From: Paractinoplanes lichenicola
GTDB lineage: Bacteria; Actinomycetota; Actinomycetes; Mycobacteriales; Micromonosporaceae
DNA length: 64,000 nt
NCBI RefSeq assembly: GCF_016785085.1
Contig: NZ_JAENHO010000008.1
Location: forward strand, 248,001-312,000
Direction of reading: 5' to 3'
Made by a program: the position numbers and the translations under genes. Below are positions 9,101 through 17,718 of this stretch, one piece after another; positions within the stretch are counted from its first letter, which is position 1; every line of letters begins with the position of its first letter. The notes below the pieces were generated by a model. The model saw only the letters and a list, made by a program, of their open reading frames with translations, had not been told where the DNA came from and searched no databases.

Positions 9101-12100
9101 GGTGGCTGCGAGGTGGCTTCCCGGTTGCCCCCAAGCCGGGCAGCGCGCTGGACAGCCTCGTGCACCCCGAGACCGGCGACTGTATCGACCCTCGCACGGT
9201 TTTGCCGGGGACCGGCGAGATGCTGGTCCTGCAGCCCTGCTCGGGTGCGGTGAACCAGAAGTGGAACTGGTCGTCGAGCCGTCAGCTGTACGGGACGATC
9301 GACGGAGTCAAGAAGTGCCTCGCCCCGGCGGGTGACGGGGTCGGCAACGAAATGATCGTCGCGGAGACGTGCAACGACAGCGTCGCCAAGCAGAAGTGGG
9401 ACGTGCGGGCCAACGGGCAGATCGTCAACGACTGGTCGTACATGTGCTTCAGCAAGATCGAATACTTGCTGCGCCCGACGATCGGGCAGCGGACGTGTGA
9501 GACCAAGGTGCGCCCCATGTGGCAGACCTACTTCCCGCGCAGTCACGCCGTGGCCGGCGGGCAGATCAAGGTCAACGACAACAAGTGGCATCACATCGTG
9601 CTGTCGGCGGCCGGCAACGAGCAGACGTTGTACGTTGACGGCGACGTGCGCGGCACCCTGGACAACCCGGTGCAGGAGTTGAACCACGTCTACTCCTACC
9701 TGGGCATGGGCTGGGTCGGCGGCGGCTGGGCCGGCAACGACACCGTCGACTCGACGAGCAACATGGGCTATCTCAAACCCTTCGCCGGGTCCATGGCCGA
9801 GGTGGCGCTCTACGACAGCCCGGTCAGCCAGCAGACGGCCCAGGACATGTACGCGGCCCAGGAACCGGTTCGTCAGGTGAGCAAGGCGCTCCGCCCGTCC
9901 GGTGGAGTGGCCGCCGATGTCACGTACGACCGCGTCAGCGGCCGCGTGAACCAGGTGATCGACAGCAACGGCGCGACGTGGCGCCCGCAGCCGCCGACCG
10001 TGGGTGGCACGACCAAGGTGCACGAGAGTGCCGTGCTCGCCGGTGTGCCCAGCGACTACTGGCGCATGGCCGAACCGAGCGGCGTCGTAGCGGTCAACCA
10101 GGTCAACGGCAACGAGGCCAGATACAACGAGGTCTCCCTGAACGTCGCCAGCGGTCCGTTCGATCCACACGGCACCGCGGCGGCCTTCGACGGAGCGAAA
10201 TCGCGCCTCGACGTCCGCAACCCCGGTGGCATTTGCGGCGGAACCTGCCCGGAACCGAAGGTGGACATGGACAAGTACGCCGTGTCCATGTGGTTCAAGA
10301 CCTCGGTCAACGGCTACCCACTGTTCAGCTATGGCAGCGTGCCGGTCCAGCCGGGCGCCACCACCTCCACCCGGACCCACACGGCGCTCTATGTCGACTC
10401 CGAGGGCCACCTTCGCGGCCAGTTCGCCATGGAGAAGGGTTCTTCCCCCATACCCCCTATCAATTGGCCGATCCGCAGCGAGGCCAGGGTCAACGACAGC
10501 AAGTGGCACCATGTGGCGTTGGTCACCTGGGACGAGAACCAGACGCTCTATGTGGACGGCAAAGCGCAGGGCAGCCGGCCCTGGGCCCCGCTCCGGGACG
10601 GCGTGGCTAAGTACATGTATGTCGGTGCGGGCTACCTCGGGGGCGGCTACACGCCGGGAACATACGACACCGTCGGCCCGACCGCGCGTTCCTTCCTGGG
10701 CCAGATCGCCGAGGTCGCGCTCTACGACAAGCCGCTCGACGGCAAGATGGTCGAGGCGCAGTTCAAGGCGCGGTCGGCCGCGCAGTCAACGGTCGTGCCG
10801 TCCGTCACCTACAGCGTGCAGCAGCCGGACAACACCGTGAGCCGGGACGTCCACGAGTTGCAGAGCGGCCGCAAGCTCGCCGAGGTCGACGCGCTCGGCA
10901 ACACGACCCGGTACGGCTACAACAGCCGGGGCAACCTGCGCACGGTCACCGACCCCATCGGCAACATGACCATCAACGAGCACGACATCCGGGGCAACGT
11001 CGTCTCGACCGCCACCTGTCAGGACAGGTCCGAGCGCAAGTGCTCGACGACGTACTACACGTATTGGCCGAACGCGACGTCCGAGCAGTTGGATCCGAGC
11101 GTGATGAACGATCGGCTGCTGACCAAGCGCGGTCCCGGTTCCAAAACGGCGACGGATGACACTTACCTCACGAAGTACGACTACAACGTGAACACGGCCG
11201 CCCGGATTGCGGAGACCGACCCGTTGGGCCGCCGGAGCACCGTCAGGTACACCACGTCGCCGGCCGGTCTGCCCACCGAGGTCGTCAAGCCCGGCGGGGG
11301 CGTCGTGTCCATCGCCTACGAGGCGAACGGCGACGTCCGGGAGATGACCGACCCGGCCGGCCTGAAGACCAGCTACCTGTACGACGCCCTCGGGCGGACA
11401 ATCCAGGAGACCGAATCCGTCGGCGGCACGGAACGGTCGAAGATCACCTACGAGCACGACAAACAGGACCGGGTCGTCAAAGAGACGGGCGCCACGTTCG
11501 AAAACCGGGTGACCGGTCTGCCCCACACGCCCGTCACCTCGACGGTCTACAACGACGACGGCCTCGTGACCTCGGAGACTGTGTCCGACGGGGACGGGGG
11601 GAACGGCCGCGACGCCCCACGTACGGTGACCTACGGTTACGACCAGTACGGGCGCAAGGCGACCGAGACCGACGCCCTCGGCAATACCTTGACACTGGGG
11701 TACGACGCGTACGGGCGGGTCAGCACACAGACCCACGCCGACAGGAGCGTCATCAAGACGACGTACGACCCGCTCGGCCGCGAGCTCAAGGTCGAAGTGC
11801 CCGGTGAGAAGCTGCCGGTCAAGGAGATGAGCTACGACTTCGCGGGCCGGCTGAACTCGGTCAAGGACGCGAGGGGTTACCTCACCACTTACGAGTACAC
11901 CGACAACAACCTGCTCACCAAGGTCACCCGGTGGAACGGCCAGACCGAGAAGACCAGCGAGGGTACTTTCGTCGAGGAGGAGAACGAGTACGACCCGGCC
12001 GGCAACTTGAAGACCCAGATCACCAATGACGGCCGGACCAAGACCACCCGGACCTACGACGAGGCGGGCCGCGGGCTCACCGCGACGCTCGACCCCGGCG

Positions 12101-15100
12101 GTCTGAACCGCACCACCACGCAGACGTACTCGGCCAACGACGACGTGCTGACCACGACGCTCTCCGACAACTCCGGAACCGTGGGCAAGTCCGAGGCTTT
12201 CTACGACAAGCTCGGCCGGGCCCTGGCCGAGACCACCTACACGTCCAAGGACCCGCTGGCCCCGGTGTTCCGGTGGAAGTTCGACTCAATCTTCGACAGC
12301 GCCACCGCCGACTCCGTCGGTAACTCGCGCGGCACGGTCACCCCCAAGGCCATGTGGTCGACCGAACGGGGCGGCTCCGTGGCGCTGACCGGCTCCCACG
12401 CGTTCGTCAAGTCCGAGCAGCCGGTGGTCGACACCACCCGGGCCTTCACGGTGGGTCTCTGGGTCAACGTCGGCGATACAGCCAACGACCGCTCCCTGCT
12501 GTCGATGCCGACCGGTGCCGGACCGACTGTGATGTCGCTGTCGTACATGGTCGGCGGCGCCTGGGAGCTGACGATGACCGGCGAGACGGGCACAGGCGTG
12601 CCCGAGACCGTCACGGTCCGGACCGCCAACGGGACGGCCACGGCCGGGACATGGACGCATCTGGCTGCCTCTTACGATCCGGAGAACAAGACAGCCACGC
12701 TCCACGGCGACCGCAACGGTGCCAGTGCCGTGCTGGGCAGTGCCAAGGCCAAAGCGGACGACTTCCGTCCGCTGTCGGCCTCCTCGATCCAGATCGGGCA
12801 GGCGTCTACTCTTTCGACGCCGCAGGGCCTGGTCGACGATGTGATCGTCTTCCAGCGGGCGGTCCCCGCCGCCGACATGGCAACGGTGCGCGCCGGCACG
12901 GCCGCGGCCCTGTCGGCGCGGGTGGTGCGTTCGAGCCAGAACCTCGACCGGGACGGCTCGGCCCTCTCGGCGACCGACGCCCGGGGCAACACGACACTGA
13001 TCGAGAACGACGCGGCCGGGCGTCCCGTCCACGTCAAGTCGCCGCAGGTGAGCGCCGTGACCGGGGAAGGGGCGCCGGTCTCCACGTTCGCGATCTCGAT
13101 GGTCGGCTACAACACCTTCGGCGAGCTCACCGAGCAGCAGGACCCCCGGGGCAACAAGACGATCACCCGGTACGACGCCGCCGGTCGCCCGGTCGAGACG
13201 GAGCTGCCGAGCTACCTGGCGCCGGGTTCGTCGACGCCGATCGTGGCCAGAACCACCAACAAGTTCAACGCGGCGGGCCAGGTCGAGTCGACGACCGACC
13301 CGCTCGGCGCGACCATCCGGTTCGAGTACGACTCGTTCGGCCGGACAACCAAGGTCACTGCGGCCGACGGCGGGGTGAGCCGTTTCGCCTACACCCCGGA
13401 CGGCGAGTTGCTGGAGCAGGAGGACCCGACCGGGGCCAAGGCCACCGCCACCTACGACTTCCTGGGCCGCACGGAGACCAGCACCCAGGCCGTACGCCAG
13501 ACCGGCGAGGCGAACAAGACGGAGATCCAGCACATCGCGAGTCCCTGGCCCGATGTCGTGAAGTCGGCGGCCGGTGTCGAGACGAGGATGCAGTACAACG
13601 CCGCCGGCGAGCAGACCTCGGTCCAGGACGCCGACCAGAACATCACCAAGACGGAGTACGACGGCGCCGGGCGGCCGGTCAAGGTGACTTCCCCGGACAA
13701 GACCTACGAGACAGCGGTCTACGACCTGGCCGGCCGCCTGCTGGAGACCAGGGCGTACTCGGCCACCGACGAGCTGCTGCGCACGGTCTCCAGCCGGTAC
13801 GACGCCGCCGGCAACCTCATCGAGGCCACTGATGCCCGCCGCACGACCAAGAAGTTCGCGTACGACGCGCTCGGGCAGCTGGTGTCGCAGACCGAGCCGA
13901 TCAGCGGCTCCGACGAGATCGTGTCCACCTTCGGCTACGACCTCGCCGGGCAGCGCACCCGGTTCACCGACGGTCGGGGCAACCGCTTCGTCACCACGTA
14001 CAACGCCTGGGGTCTGCCCGAGTCGCAGATCGAGCCGGCCACGGAGGCCCACCCCGATCCGGCCGACCGCACGTTCACCACGTCCTATGACGCCGCCGCG
14101 CGGCCGGTGCGGGTCGACTCGCCGGGCGGGGTGCGGGTGACGTCGGAGTACGACGAGATGGGCCGGCTGGTGCGTAACGCGGGCACCGGCGCCCAGGCGG
14201 CGACGACCGACAAGACCTTCGAGTACGACCTGACCGGCCGGGTGACGTCGCTGACCGGCTCGGCCGGGACGACCACGGTCGCGTACGACGACCGGGGTCT
14301 GCCGACGACGATCGGCGGGGTGTCGGGAGCGTCGTCCTACAGCTACAACCCGGATGGGGCACTGGCCTCGCGGACCGATGCGGCCGGGACGACCTCCTAC
14401 ACGTACGACAACGTCGGCCGGCCCGACAAGGTGGTGAACACGGGCGCGGGCGTCGACATGAAATACACGTACGACGCGATGTCGCAGGTCAAGTCGATCA
14501 AGTACGACACCACCGGCAACGTCCGGTCGTTCGGCTACGACAACCTGCACCGGGTGACCTCCGACGAGCTGAAGACGGCCGGTGGTGCGAGCGTCGCCAA
14601 GATCGCGTACGGGTGGGATGCCAACGACAACCTGAAGTCCAAGACGACGACCGGGTTCTCCGGGGCGGCCGCCAACACCTACACGTACGACCTGGCCGAC
14701 CGGCTGGTCGGGTGGGACAACGGCAGCACACCGGTGGTCTACGCCTTCGACAAGTCGGGCAACCGGACGCAGGCCGACGGCAAGACGTTCACCTACGACG
14801 AGCGCAACCAGCTGATGTCGTCGTCGGACGGCACGCAGTATCACTACTCGGCGCGGGGAACCCTCACCAGCACCGTCGAGGGCGGCCTCGAGCAGGAGAC
14901 GGTAACCGACGCGTTCAACCAGGTGCTGTCTCAGACCGCGGCGGGCGGACAGAAACAGACATACACGTACGACGGGCTGGGCCGGCTGATCAAGCCGAAC
15001 CTGACCTACACCGGCCTCGGCAACACGGTGGCCGGGGACAGCACCGCCACGTACGTCCGGGATGCCGGCGGCGGCCTGGTCGGTGTCGCGTCCGGGGCGA

Positions 15101-17133
15101 ACAAGCGCTACGCGTGGACGGACCTGCACACCGACGTGGTGGGCGAGTTCTCCGGCACCGGCACAACCCTCGCGGCCTCGGTCGCCTACGACCCGTGGGG
15201 CAAGGTCATCGCCTCCGGCGGCATGATCGGAAGGCTCGGCTTCCAATCGCAGTGGACCGACGAGGGCACCGGCAAGGTCAATATGTGGGCCCGCTGGTAC
15301 GACCCGGAGACGGGAGCGTTCGACACCCGCGACGCGGCGTCGAACAACCCGACCCCCGGATCCGGGGCGGCCAACCGCTTCGCGTACGCCGAGGGTGACC
15401 CGCTCGGCAACACGGACACCACCGGGTACGGCGTGGACGGCAAGTGCGGCTCGTACGACTACGAGTGCGAGCTGAAGAAGTATCAGGCGCAGCTGGCCCA
15501 ATACACCCGTGACATGGATCAGCATCAGCGTGACGTCCAGTTCACCGGGGAGGACATCGCGCGGCAGCAGGCCGACTACGAGCGGGCCGAACGCGAGAGC
15601 AACACGCCGCTCCTGGACATCCTGCTGCAGGTCGGTGTCGGGATGCTGCTCGACCTGATCGGTTACAACGCGATCGTGGGGTGCCTTGAGGGCAGTGCCA
15701 TGGACTGCATCGACCTGGCGTCCAACTTCCTGGGCCCGGTCAAGATGTTCAAAATGGCCAGGTCGCTGTACAAGGCGATCGACCGGGCGTTGAGCGGCTA
15801 CCGGATGTGGCGGCGCATCATCGACGGCGCCCGCACGATGATGAACCGCGCCTCGATGCTGCTGAACCAGGCCCGCAAGCATCTGAGCGACCTGATGCAG
15901 AAGGTGCCGAAGAAACCGAAGCCACCCAAGAAGAAGACCAAGCCGCCGGCGAAGAAGAAGCCCAAGCCGAAGGCGAAACACCGGCCGAAGGCAAAGTCGT
16001 CGGAGCCGGCGAAGCCACCGAAGGCGAAGACGTCGAAGAAGAGGGCGGAGAAGCCGGAGAAGGAGCGGCCGGAACGCCCGGAGAAGCCGGAGGGCTCAGA
16101 CCGTCCGTCGGTGTCGGAGCAGCCTGCGGAACAGCGCAACGTCGTCAAGGCGGACAAAGTCGACGACCCGCAGACAGCGGCGACGTGTCACAGCTTCGCG
16201 CCGGACACCCGGGTTCTGATGGCCGACGGCTCCGCCAGGCCAATCGTCGAGGTCAATGTCGGCGACAAGGTGGCGACGACCGACCCGGCGACGGGTGAGA
16301 ACAGCGATCAGCTAGTGACGCTGCTGCACGCCAACCGTGACCGGGAACTGACCGACGTCACGGTGTCGACCGCGCCTGTCGCGGCCGAAAACTCGACCAG
16401 GGTGGTGACCGAGGGCAAGGGCGGTCGCAGTACCCGCGGCCCGACCGAATCCACGCTGGAGACCACTGCCAACCACCCGTTCTGGGACGCCACCACCGGC
16501 GAGTGGGTCGATGCCGCGGAGTTGACACCCGGCACGTCCACGCTGGTCGGCCCCAGCGGCGAAATCCAGTACGTCGTAGCAGTCCGCACCTTCACCGGTG
16601 CCCGGGTGATGCGCGACCTCACCGTCGATAACACCCACACGTACTATGTGATTGCCGGCAATAACCCGGTCCTCGTACACAACAACGACCCCGGCTTCAT
16701 CAACCTGGGTGTGACGGGTGATTCTTGCCCACGATTTGGGTCTCGCGGGCCCGCTGGTAGTTTCGAGCCAGAAGTCAAGGTTCACGATCCGGAAGGGCCC
16801 TGGACGGTTGAATCGCGGGTCAGCGACGGGAACGCGTTGCGAAACGATGCCGGGATGCCTAAGGCGACCGGTCGGCTGCGAACCTGGACCAGCGCCATCA
16901 ATGTTAAGACCGGTCAAATCGCCGTCGGCTGCTCTGGCGGCGGAAACTGTGCGGAAATCAACATCCTTGAAAAGACCGGTTGGCCAATGAATGACGTTCT
17001 ATTTAATAGGGCGGCACAATATCAAAAAGACTCGCTGGGCAGGAAGGTGTGGGAGGAGAAACCTATCTGTGCGGTATGTCAGACAAGAATTCCTGAAGGA
17101 AACATCGTTCCAGGTGCTCTCTTTGCTCACTGA
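6121..17133 (+). CDS. Secreted Rhs/YD-repeat polymorphic toxin with LamG, ricin-like, Hint and C-terminal deaminase-like domains
   Basis: A 3670-residue protein. ATG 6121 begins a signal peptide (MRRSVGVATALALFLTVG). Approximate order: DNRLRE-type domain 345-535; Ig-like segment 540-640; Rhs-entry region about 645-790; LamG 1 at 880-1240, interrupted at 1018-1137 by a Cys-containing ricin-like lectin module; LamG 2 at 1303-1550; YD repeats 1576-2043; LamG 3 at 2047-2257; YD repeats 2276-2993; Rhs core end (WARWYDPETGAFDTRD) near 3060; Lys/Pro-rich tract 3260-3330; Hint autoprotease from C3356 to the HN junction at H3520-N3521; toxin tip 3522-3670. The tip carries C3610-A-E and C3650-A-V-C, the zinc-site pattern of cytidine-deaminase-fold toxins. 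By analogy the YD shell would encapsulate the tip and Hint would release it. Base composition falls towards the 3' end, suggesting module exchange. Target (nucleotide or nucleic acid) unknown. Confidence 0.9.
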   Translation: MRRSVGVATALALFLTVGLPPGAVPGDGGFPLSGLLKWLEQPAALADVLGMPVQQTPSGQGDQGHYVSGDKTRANGGSGQPAGRGIGAVPASLPEPEQPGPWKAPPAAGADSFDEKTSKRVPERSGERFTEFKNADGSVTRRLYGSRVNYRDAKGRYQPIDTGLTRRDGRLETTANSLSTSLAAEGAAESLVSLTTASGDTVALGMSGAAAAPAAVDGSVAAYGEILSSTDLEAESLADGVRTTIVLKAPAAGNQWVLPLDLDGLTASRQTDGSIALAGADGKAALRMAPGRLEDSKVDPKSGTPAQSPAVTYELATVEGAQTLKVTADPAWLTDPAREYPVRLTSTILTADARTDTFADSDDATTNRDTDDLPVGTWKDKSTVARSFLGFDAKAADSFGAKRVRSATLHLYHSWSADCANQQPISVHRVGEAFKGTAPADDGGLAAAPSYSAPIGTLRVTDNKPACTNEEADRGVGKWWRAELDPGAVADWSAGQPADAGLALTTSETDAAAFKRFTSGNVEGGEFQPFVEVTAADNVPPQVNEQYPGYGQAVTTLTPELLADASDPDLGPKSMTYTFIIYSNDSKTEIHRAKDLRRKSYTVPARVLKWGESYYWSVLVDDGQGTNAESLYKNLLVTAVPQPAITSGLSQNSGRAFDPAVGNYTTMARDAMVTTIGPPLEIARYYNSNDPRTGQALGAGWSSILDAKATNRGNTVVVTYPDGREMGFGRNVTSTGVIWYSSPAGRGTVLSPMSGGYQLWEKDGTRYEFTQNTTTAVRSLSAIKDVHGRTLKLNWVGKKLDNLQSASGRKLFLKWDNDDNPVRVEKVHTDPVNGAANTWSYFYTGTSLTKVCPPTSADKCHTYQHTDGSLYPTAVSNTQPSSYWRLNEASGAVAASSVLENAGTDRGNYVDVNYSVDGPLTGTASRATGFNGSTSKVVLPAKLAGDAANQSISMWMKTGLSGRAQVLYGQSWQNNANVHTKAGYNPTLYIDKEGWLRGGFPVAPKPGSALDSLVHPETGDCIDPRTVLPGTGEMLVLQPCSGAVNQKWNWSSSRQLYGTIDGVKKCLAPAGDGVGNEMIVAETCNDSVAKQKWDVRANGQIVNDWSYMCFSKIEYLLRPTIGQRTCETKVRPMWQTYFPRSHAVAGGQIKVNDNKWHHIVLSAAGNEQTLYVDGDVRGTLDNPVQELNHVYSYLGMGWVGGGWAGNDTVDSTSNMGYLKPFAGSMAEVALYDSPVSQQTAQDMYAAQEPVRQVSKALRPSGGVAADVTYDRVSGRVNQVIDSNGATWRPQPPTVGGTTKVHESAVLAGVPSDYWRMAEPSGVVAVNQVNGNEARYNEVSLNVASGPFDPHGTAAAFDGAKSRLDVRNPGGICGGTCPEPKVDMDKYAVSMWFKTSVNGYPLFSYGSVPVQPGATTSTRTHTALYVDSEGHLRGQFAMEKGSSPIPPINWPIRSEARVNDSKWHHVALVTWDENQTLYVDGKAQGSRPWAPLRDGVAKYMYVGAGYLGGGYTPGTYDTVGPTARSFLGQIAEVALYDKPLDGKMVEAQFKARSAAQSTVVPSVTYSVQQPDNTVSRDVHELQSGRKLAEVDALGNTTRYGYNSRGNLRTVTDPIGNMTINEHDIRGNVVSTATCQDRSERKCSTTYYTYWPNATSEQLDPSVMNDRLLTKRGPGSKTATDDTYLTKYDYNVNTAARIAETDPLGRRSTVRYTTSPAGLPTEVVKPGGGVVSIAYEANGDVREMTDPAGLKTSYLYDALGRTIQETESVGGTERSKITYEHDKQDRVVKETGATFENRVTGLPHTPVTSTVYNDDGLVTSETVSDGDGGNGRDAPRTVTYGYDQYGRKATETDALGNTLTLGYDAYGRVSTQTHADRSVIKTTYDPLGRELKVEVPGEKLPVKEMSYDFAGRLNSVKDARGYLTTYEYTDNNLLTKVTRWNGQTEKTSEGTFVEEENEYDPAGNLKTQITNDGRTKTTRTYDEAGRGLTATLDPGGLNRTTTQTYSANDDVLTTTLSDNSGTVGKSEAFYDKLGRALAETTYTSKDPLAPVFRWKFDSIFDSATADSVGNSRGTVTPKAMWSTERGGSVALTGSHAFVKSEQPVVDTTRAFTVGLWVNVGDTANDRSLLSMPTGAGPTVMSLSYMVGGAWELTMTGETGTGVPETVTVRTANGTATAGTWTHLAASYDPENKTATLHGDRNGASAVLGSAKAKADDFRPLSASSIQIGQASTLSTPQGLVDDVIVFQRAVPAADMATVRAGTAAALSARVVRSSQNLDRDGSALSATDARGNTTLIENDAAGRPVHVKSPQVSAVTGEGAPVSTFAISMVGYNTFGELTEQQDPRGNKTITRYDAAGRPVETELPSYLAPGSSTPIVARTTNKFNAAGQVESTTDPLGATIRFEYDSFGRTTKVTAADGGVSRFAYTPDGELLEQEDPTGAKATATYDFLGRTETSTQAVRQTGEANKTEIQHIASPWPDVVKSAAGVETRMQYNAAGEQTSVQDADQNITKTEYDGAGRPVKVTSPDKTYETAVYDLAGRLLETRAYSATDELLRTVSSRYDAAGNLIEATDARRTTKKFAYDALGQLVSQTEPISGSDEIVSTFGYDLAGQRTRFTDGRGNRFVTTYNAWGLPESQIEPATEAHPDPADRTFTTSYDAAARPVRVDSPGGVRVTSEYDEMGRLVRNAGTGAQAATTDKTFEYDLTGRVTSLTGSAGTTTVAYDDRGLPTTIGGVSGASSYSYNPDGALASRTDAAGTTSYTYDNVGRPDKVVNTGAGVDMKYTYDAMSQVKSIKYDTTGNVRSFGYDNLHRVTSDELKTAGGASVAKIAYGWDANDNLKSKTTTGFSGAAANTYTYDLADRLVGWDNGSTPVVYAFDKSGNRTQADGKTFTYDERNQLMSSSDGTQYHYSARGTLTSTVEGGLEQETVTDAFNQVLSQTAAGGQKQTYTYDGLGRLIKPNLTYTGLGNTVAGDSTATYVRDAGGGLVGVASGANKRYAWTDLHTDVVGEFSGTGTTLAASVAYDPWGKVIASGGMIGRLGFQSQWTDEGTGKVNMWARWYDPETGAFDTRDAASNNPTPGSGAANRFAYAEGDPLGNTDTTGYGVDGKCGSYDYECELKKYQAQLAQYTRDMDQHQRDVQFTGEDIARQQADYERAERESNTPLLDILLQVGVGMLLDLIGYNAIVGCLEGSAMDCIDLASNFLGPVKMFKMARSLYKAIDRALSGYRMWRRIIDGARTMMNRASMLLNQARKHLSDLMQKVPKKPKPPKKKTKPPAKKKPKPKAKHRPKAKSSEPAKPPKAKTSKKRAEKPEKERPERPEKPEGSDRPSVSEQPAEQRNVVKADKVDDPQTAATCHSFAPDTRVLMADGSARPIVEVNVGDKVATTDPATGENSDQLVTLLHANRDRELTDVTVSTAPVAAENSTRVVTEGKGGRSTRGPTESTLETTANHPFWDATTGEWVDAAELTPGTSTLVGPSGEIQYVVAVRTFTGARVMRDLTVDNTHTYYVIAGNNPVLVHNNDPGFINLGVTGDSCPRFGSRGPAGSFEPEVKVHDPEGPWTVESRVSDGNALRNDAGMPKATGRLRTWTSAINVKTGQIAVGCSGGGNCAEINILEKTGWPMNDVLFNRAAQYQKDSLGRKVWEEKPICAVCQTRIPEGNIVPGALFAH
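16684..17133 (+). other. Toxin tip of the Rhs protein: deaminase-like zinc domain
   Basis: About 149 residues after the Hint HN junction. GGGNCAEINIL supplies a CAE motif and EKPICAVCQ supplies CxxC 37 residues later, matching the zinc ligands and catalytic Glu of the deaminase superfamily. The usual Pro before CxxC is shifted (PIC rather than PC). YwqJ-like toxins are the closest family I can suggest, with low certainty. Confidence 0.65.
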
Positions 17134-17140
17134 AGGGTGA

Positions 17141-17638
17141 ATGACGTTGTCCGTGAAGGCAGTAGCCGCTCGCTTGGAGATTGGTAGGATTGATTGGTCG
17201 GCCTACCGGGCTCCGGCGAGTGGCGGCCCGGGCCTCCGCGATCTCTTTCTCGGTCTTCTCGATGCGAACGATGAATCCGAGGCGGTGGGCTGCAGTCTGG
17301 AATACCGGCTCGAAGTGCAATCGATGGTCTATGAAGTGGCGCTCCCCGCCGTTGGTGTGATCTTGGCTGCATACGCCGAAGATCTTCCTTTGTGGGTAGA
17401 AATGGAGTTTCTGAACGTACTGCACAACATAATTACGGGCGAGCCGCACCGATCGGAACTTGAGCTCGGAAACTTCGACTTGGTCGACAGGTGCATCGAG
17501 CGAGCTCGTGATGGAATCTGGGTTATGTACTCCCGATTGTCGAAGTGGAACTCCGACTTCCTTTTGGATGTACTTGAGGTAGTCGATAGTGACCGTGAGC
17601 GGTTCGCTGTCTTTAAAGCCGGATTTTACCCTGAGTAG
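17141..17638 (+). CDS. Probable immunity protein for the Rhs deaminase-like toxin
   Basis: A 165-residue acidic, mainly helical protein with no signal peptide, hence cytoplasmic. Its ATG lies 7 bases after the toxin stop, and the ribosome site (GAAGGGTGA) overlaps that stop, so the two genes are translationally coupled. No family is recognised: visible features are a Leu/Glu-rich core (LWVEMEFLNVLHNI) and several tryptophans. Its base composition is clearly lower in GC than the flanking genes and matches the toxin tip, consistent with one transferred toxin-immunity module. The immunity role rests on position, size and composition only. Confidence 0.7.
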   Translation: MTLSVKAVAARLEIGRIDWSAYRAPASGGPGLRDLFLGLLDANDESEAVGCSLEYRLEVQSMVYEVALPAVGVILAAYAEDLPLWVEMEFLNVLHNIITGEPHRSELELGNFDLVDRCIERARDGIWVMYSRLSKWNSDFLLDVLEVVDSDRERFAVFKAGFYPE

Positions 17639-17718
17639 ATCTGTTTGAATTGCCCTTGCGCGGACTCCCATCAAACTGATGATCTTTAGAATCTTTTAAG
17701 CTGATTTCTGAAGTTGCG
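17639..17718. other. Lower-GC spacer after the toxin-immunity module
   Basis: These 80 bases remain lower in GC than the surroundings and mark the edge of the atypical segment. No clear hairpin or coding frame is seen. Confidence 0.4.

Noticed and set aside
6898..10512. 1204-codon open frame antisense to the Rhs gene
   Set aside because: Long antisense frames are common in very high-GC genes. It is rich in Arg/Val/Gly/His shadow composition, has no domain, and lies wholly opposite a gene with clear LamG and Rhs motifs.
12286..15981. 1231-codon antisense open frame opposite the YD-repeat region
   Set aside because: Mirror of the YD-repeat codon pattern; no recognisable motif or start context.
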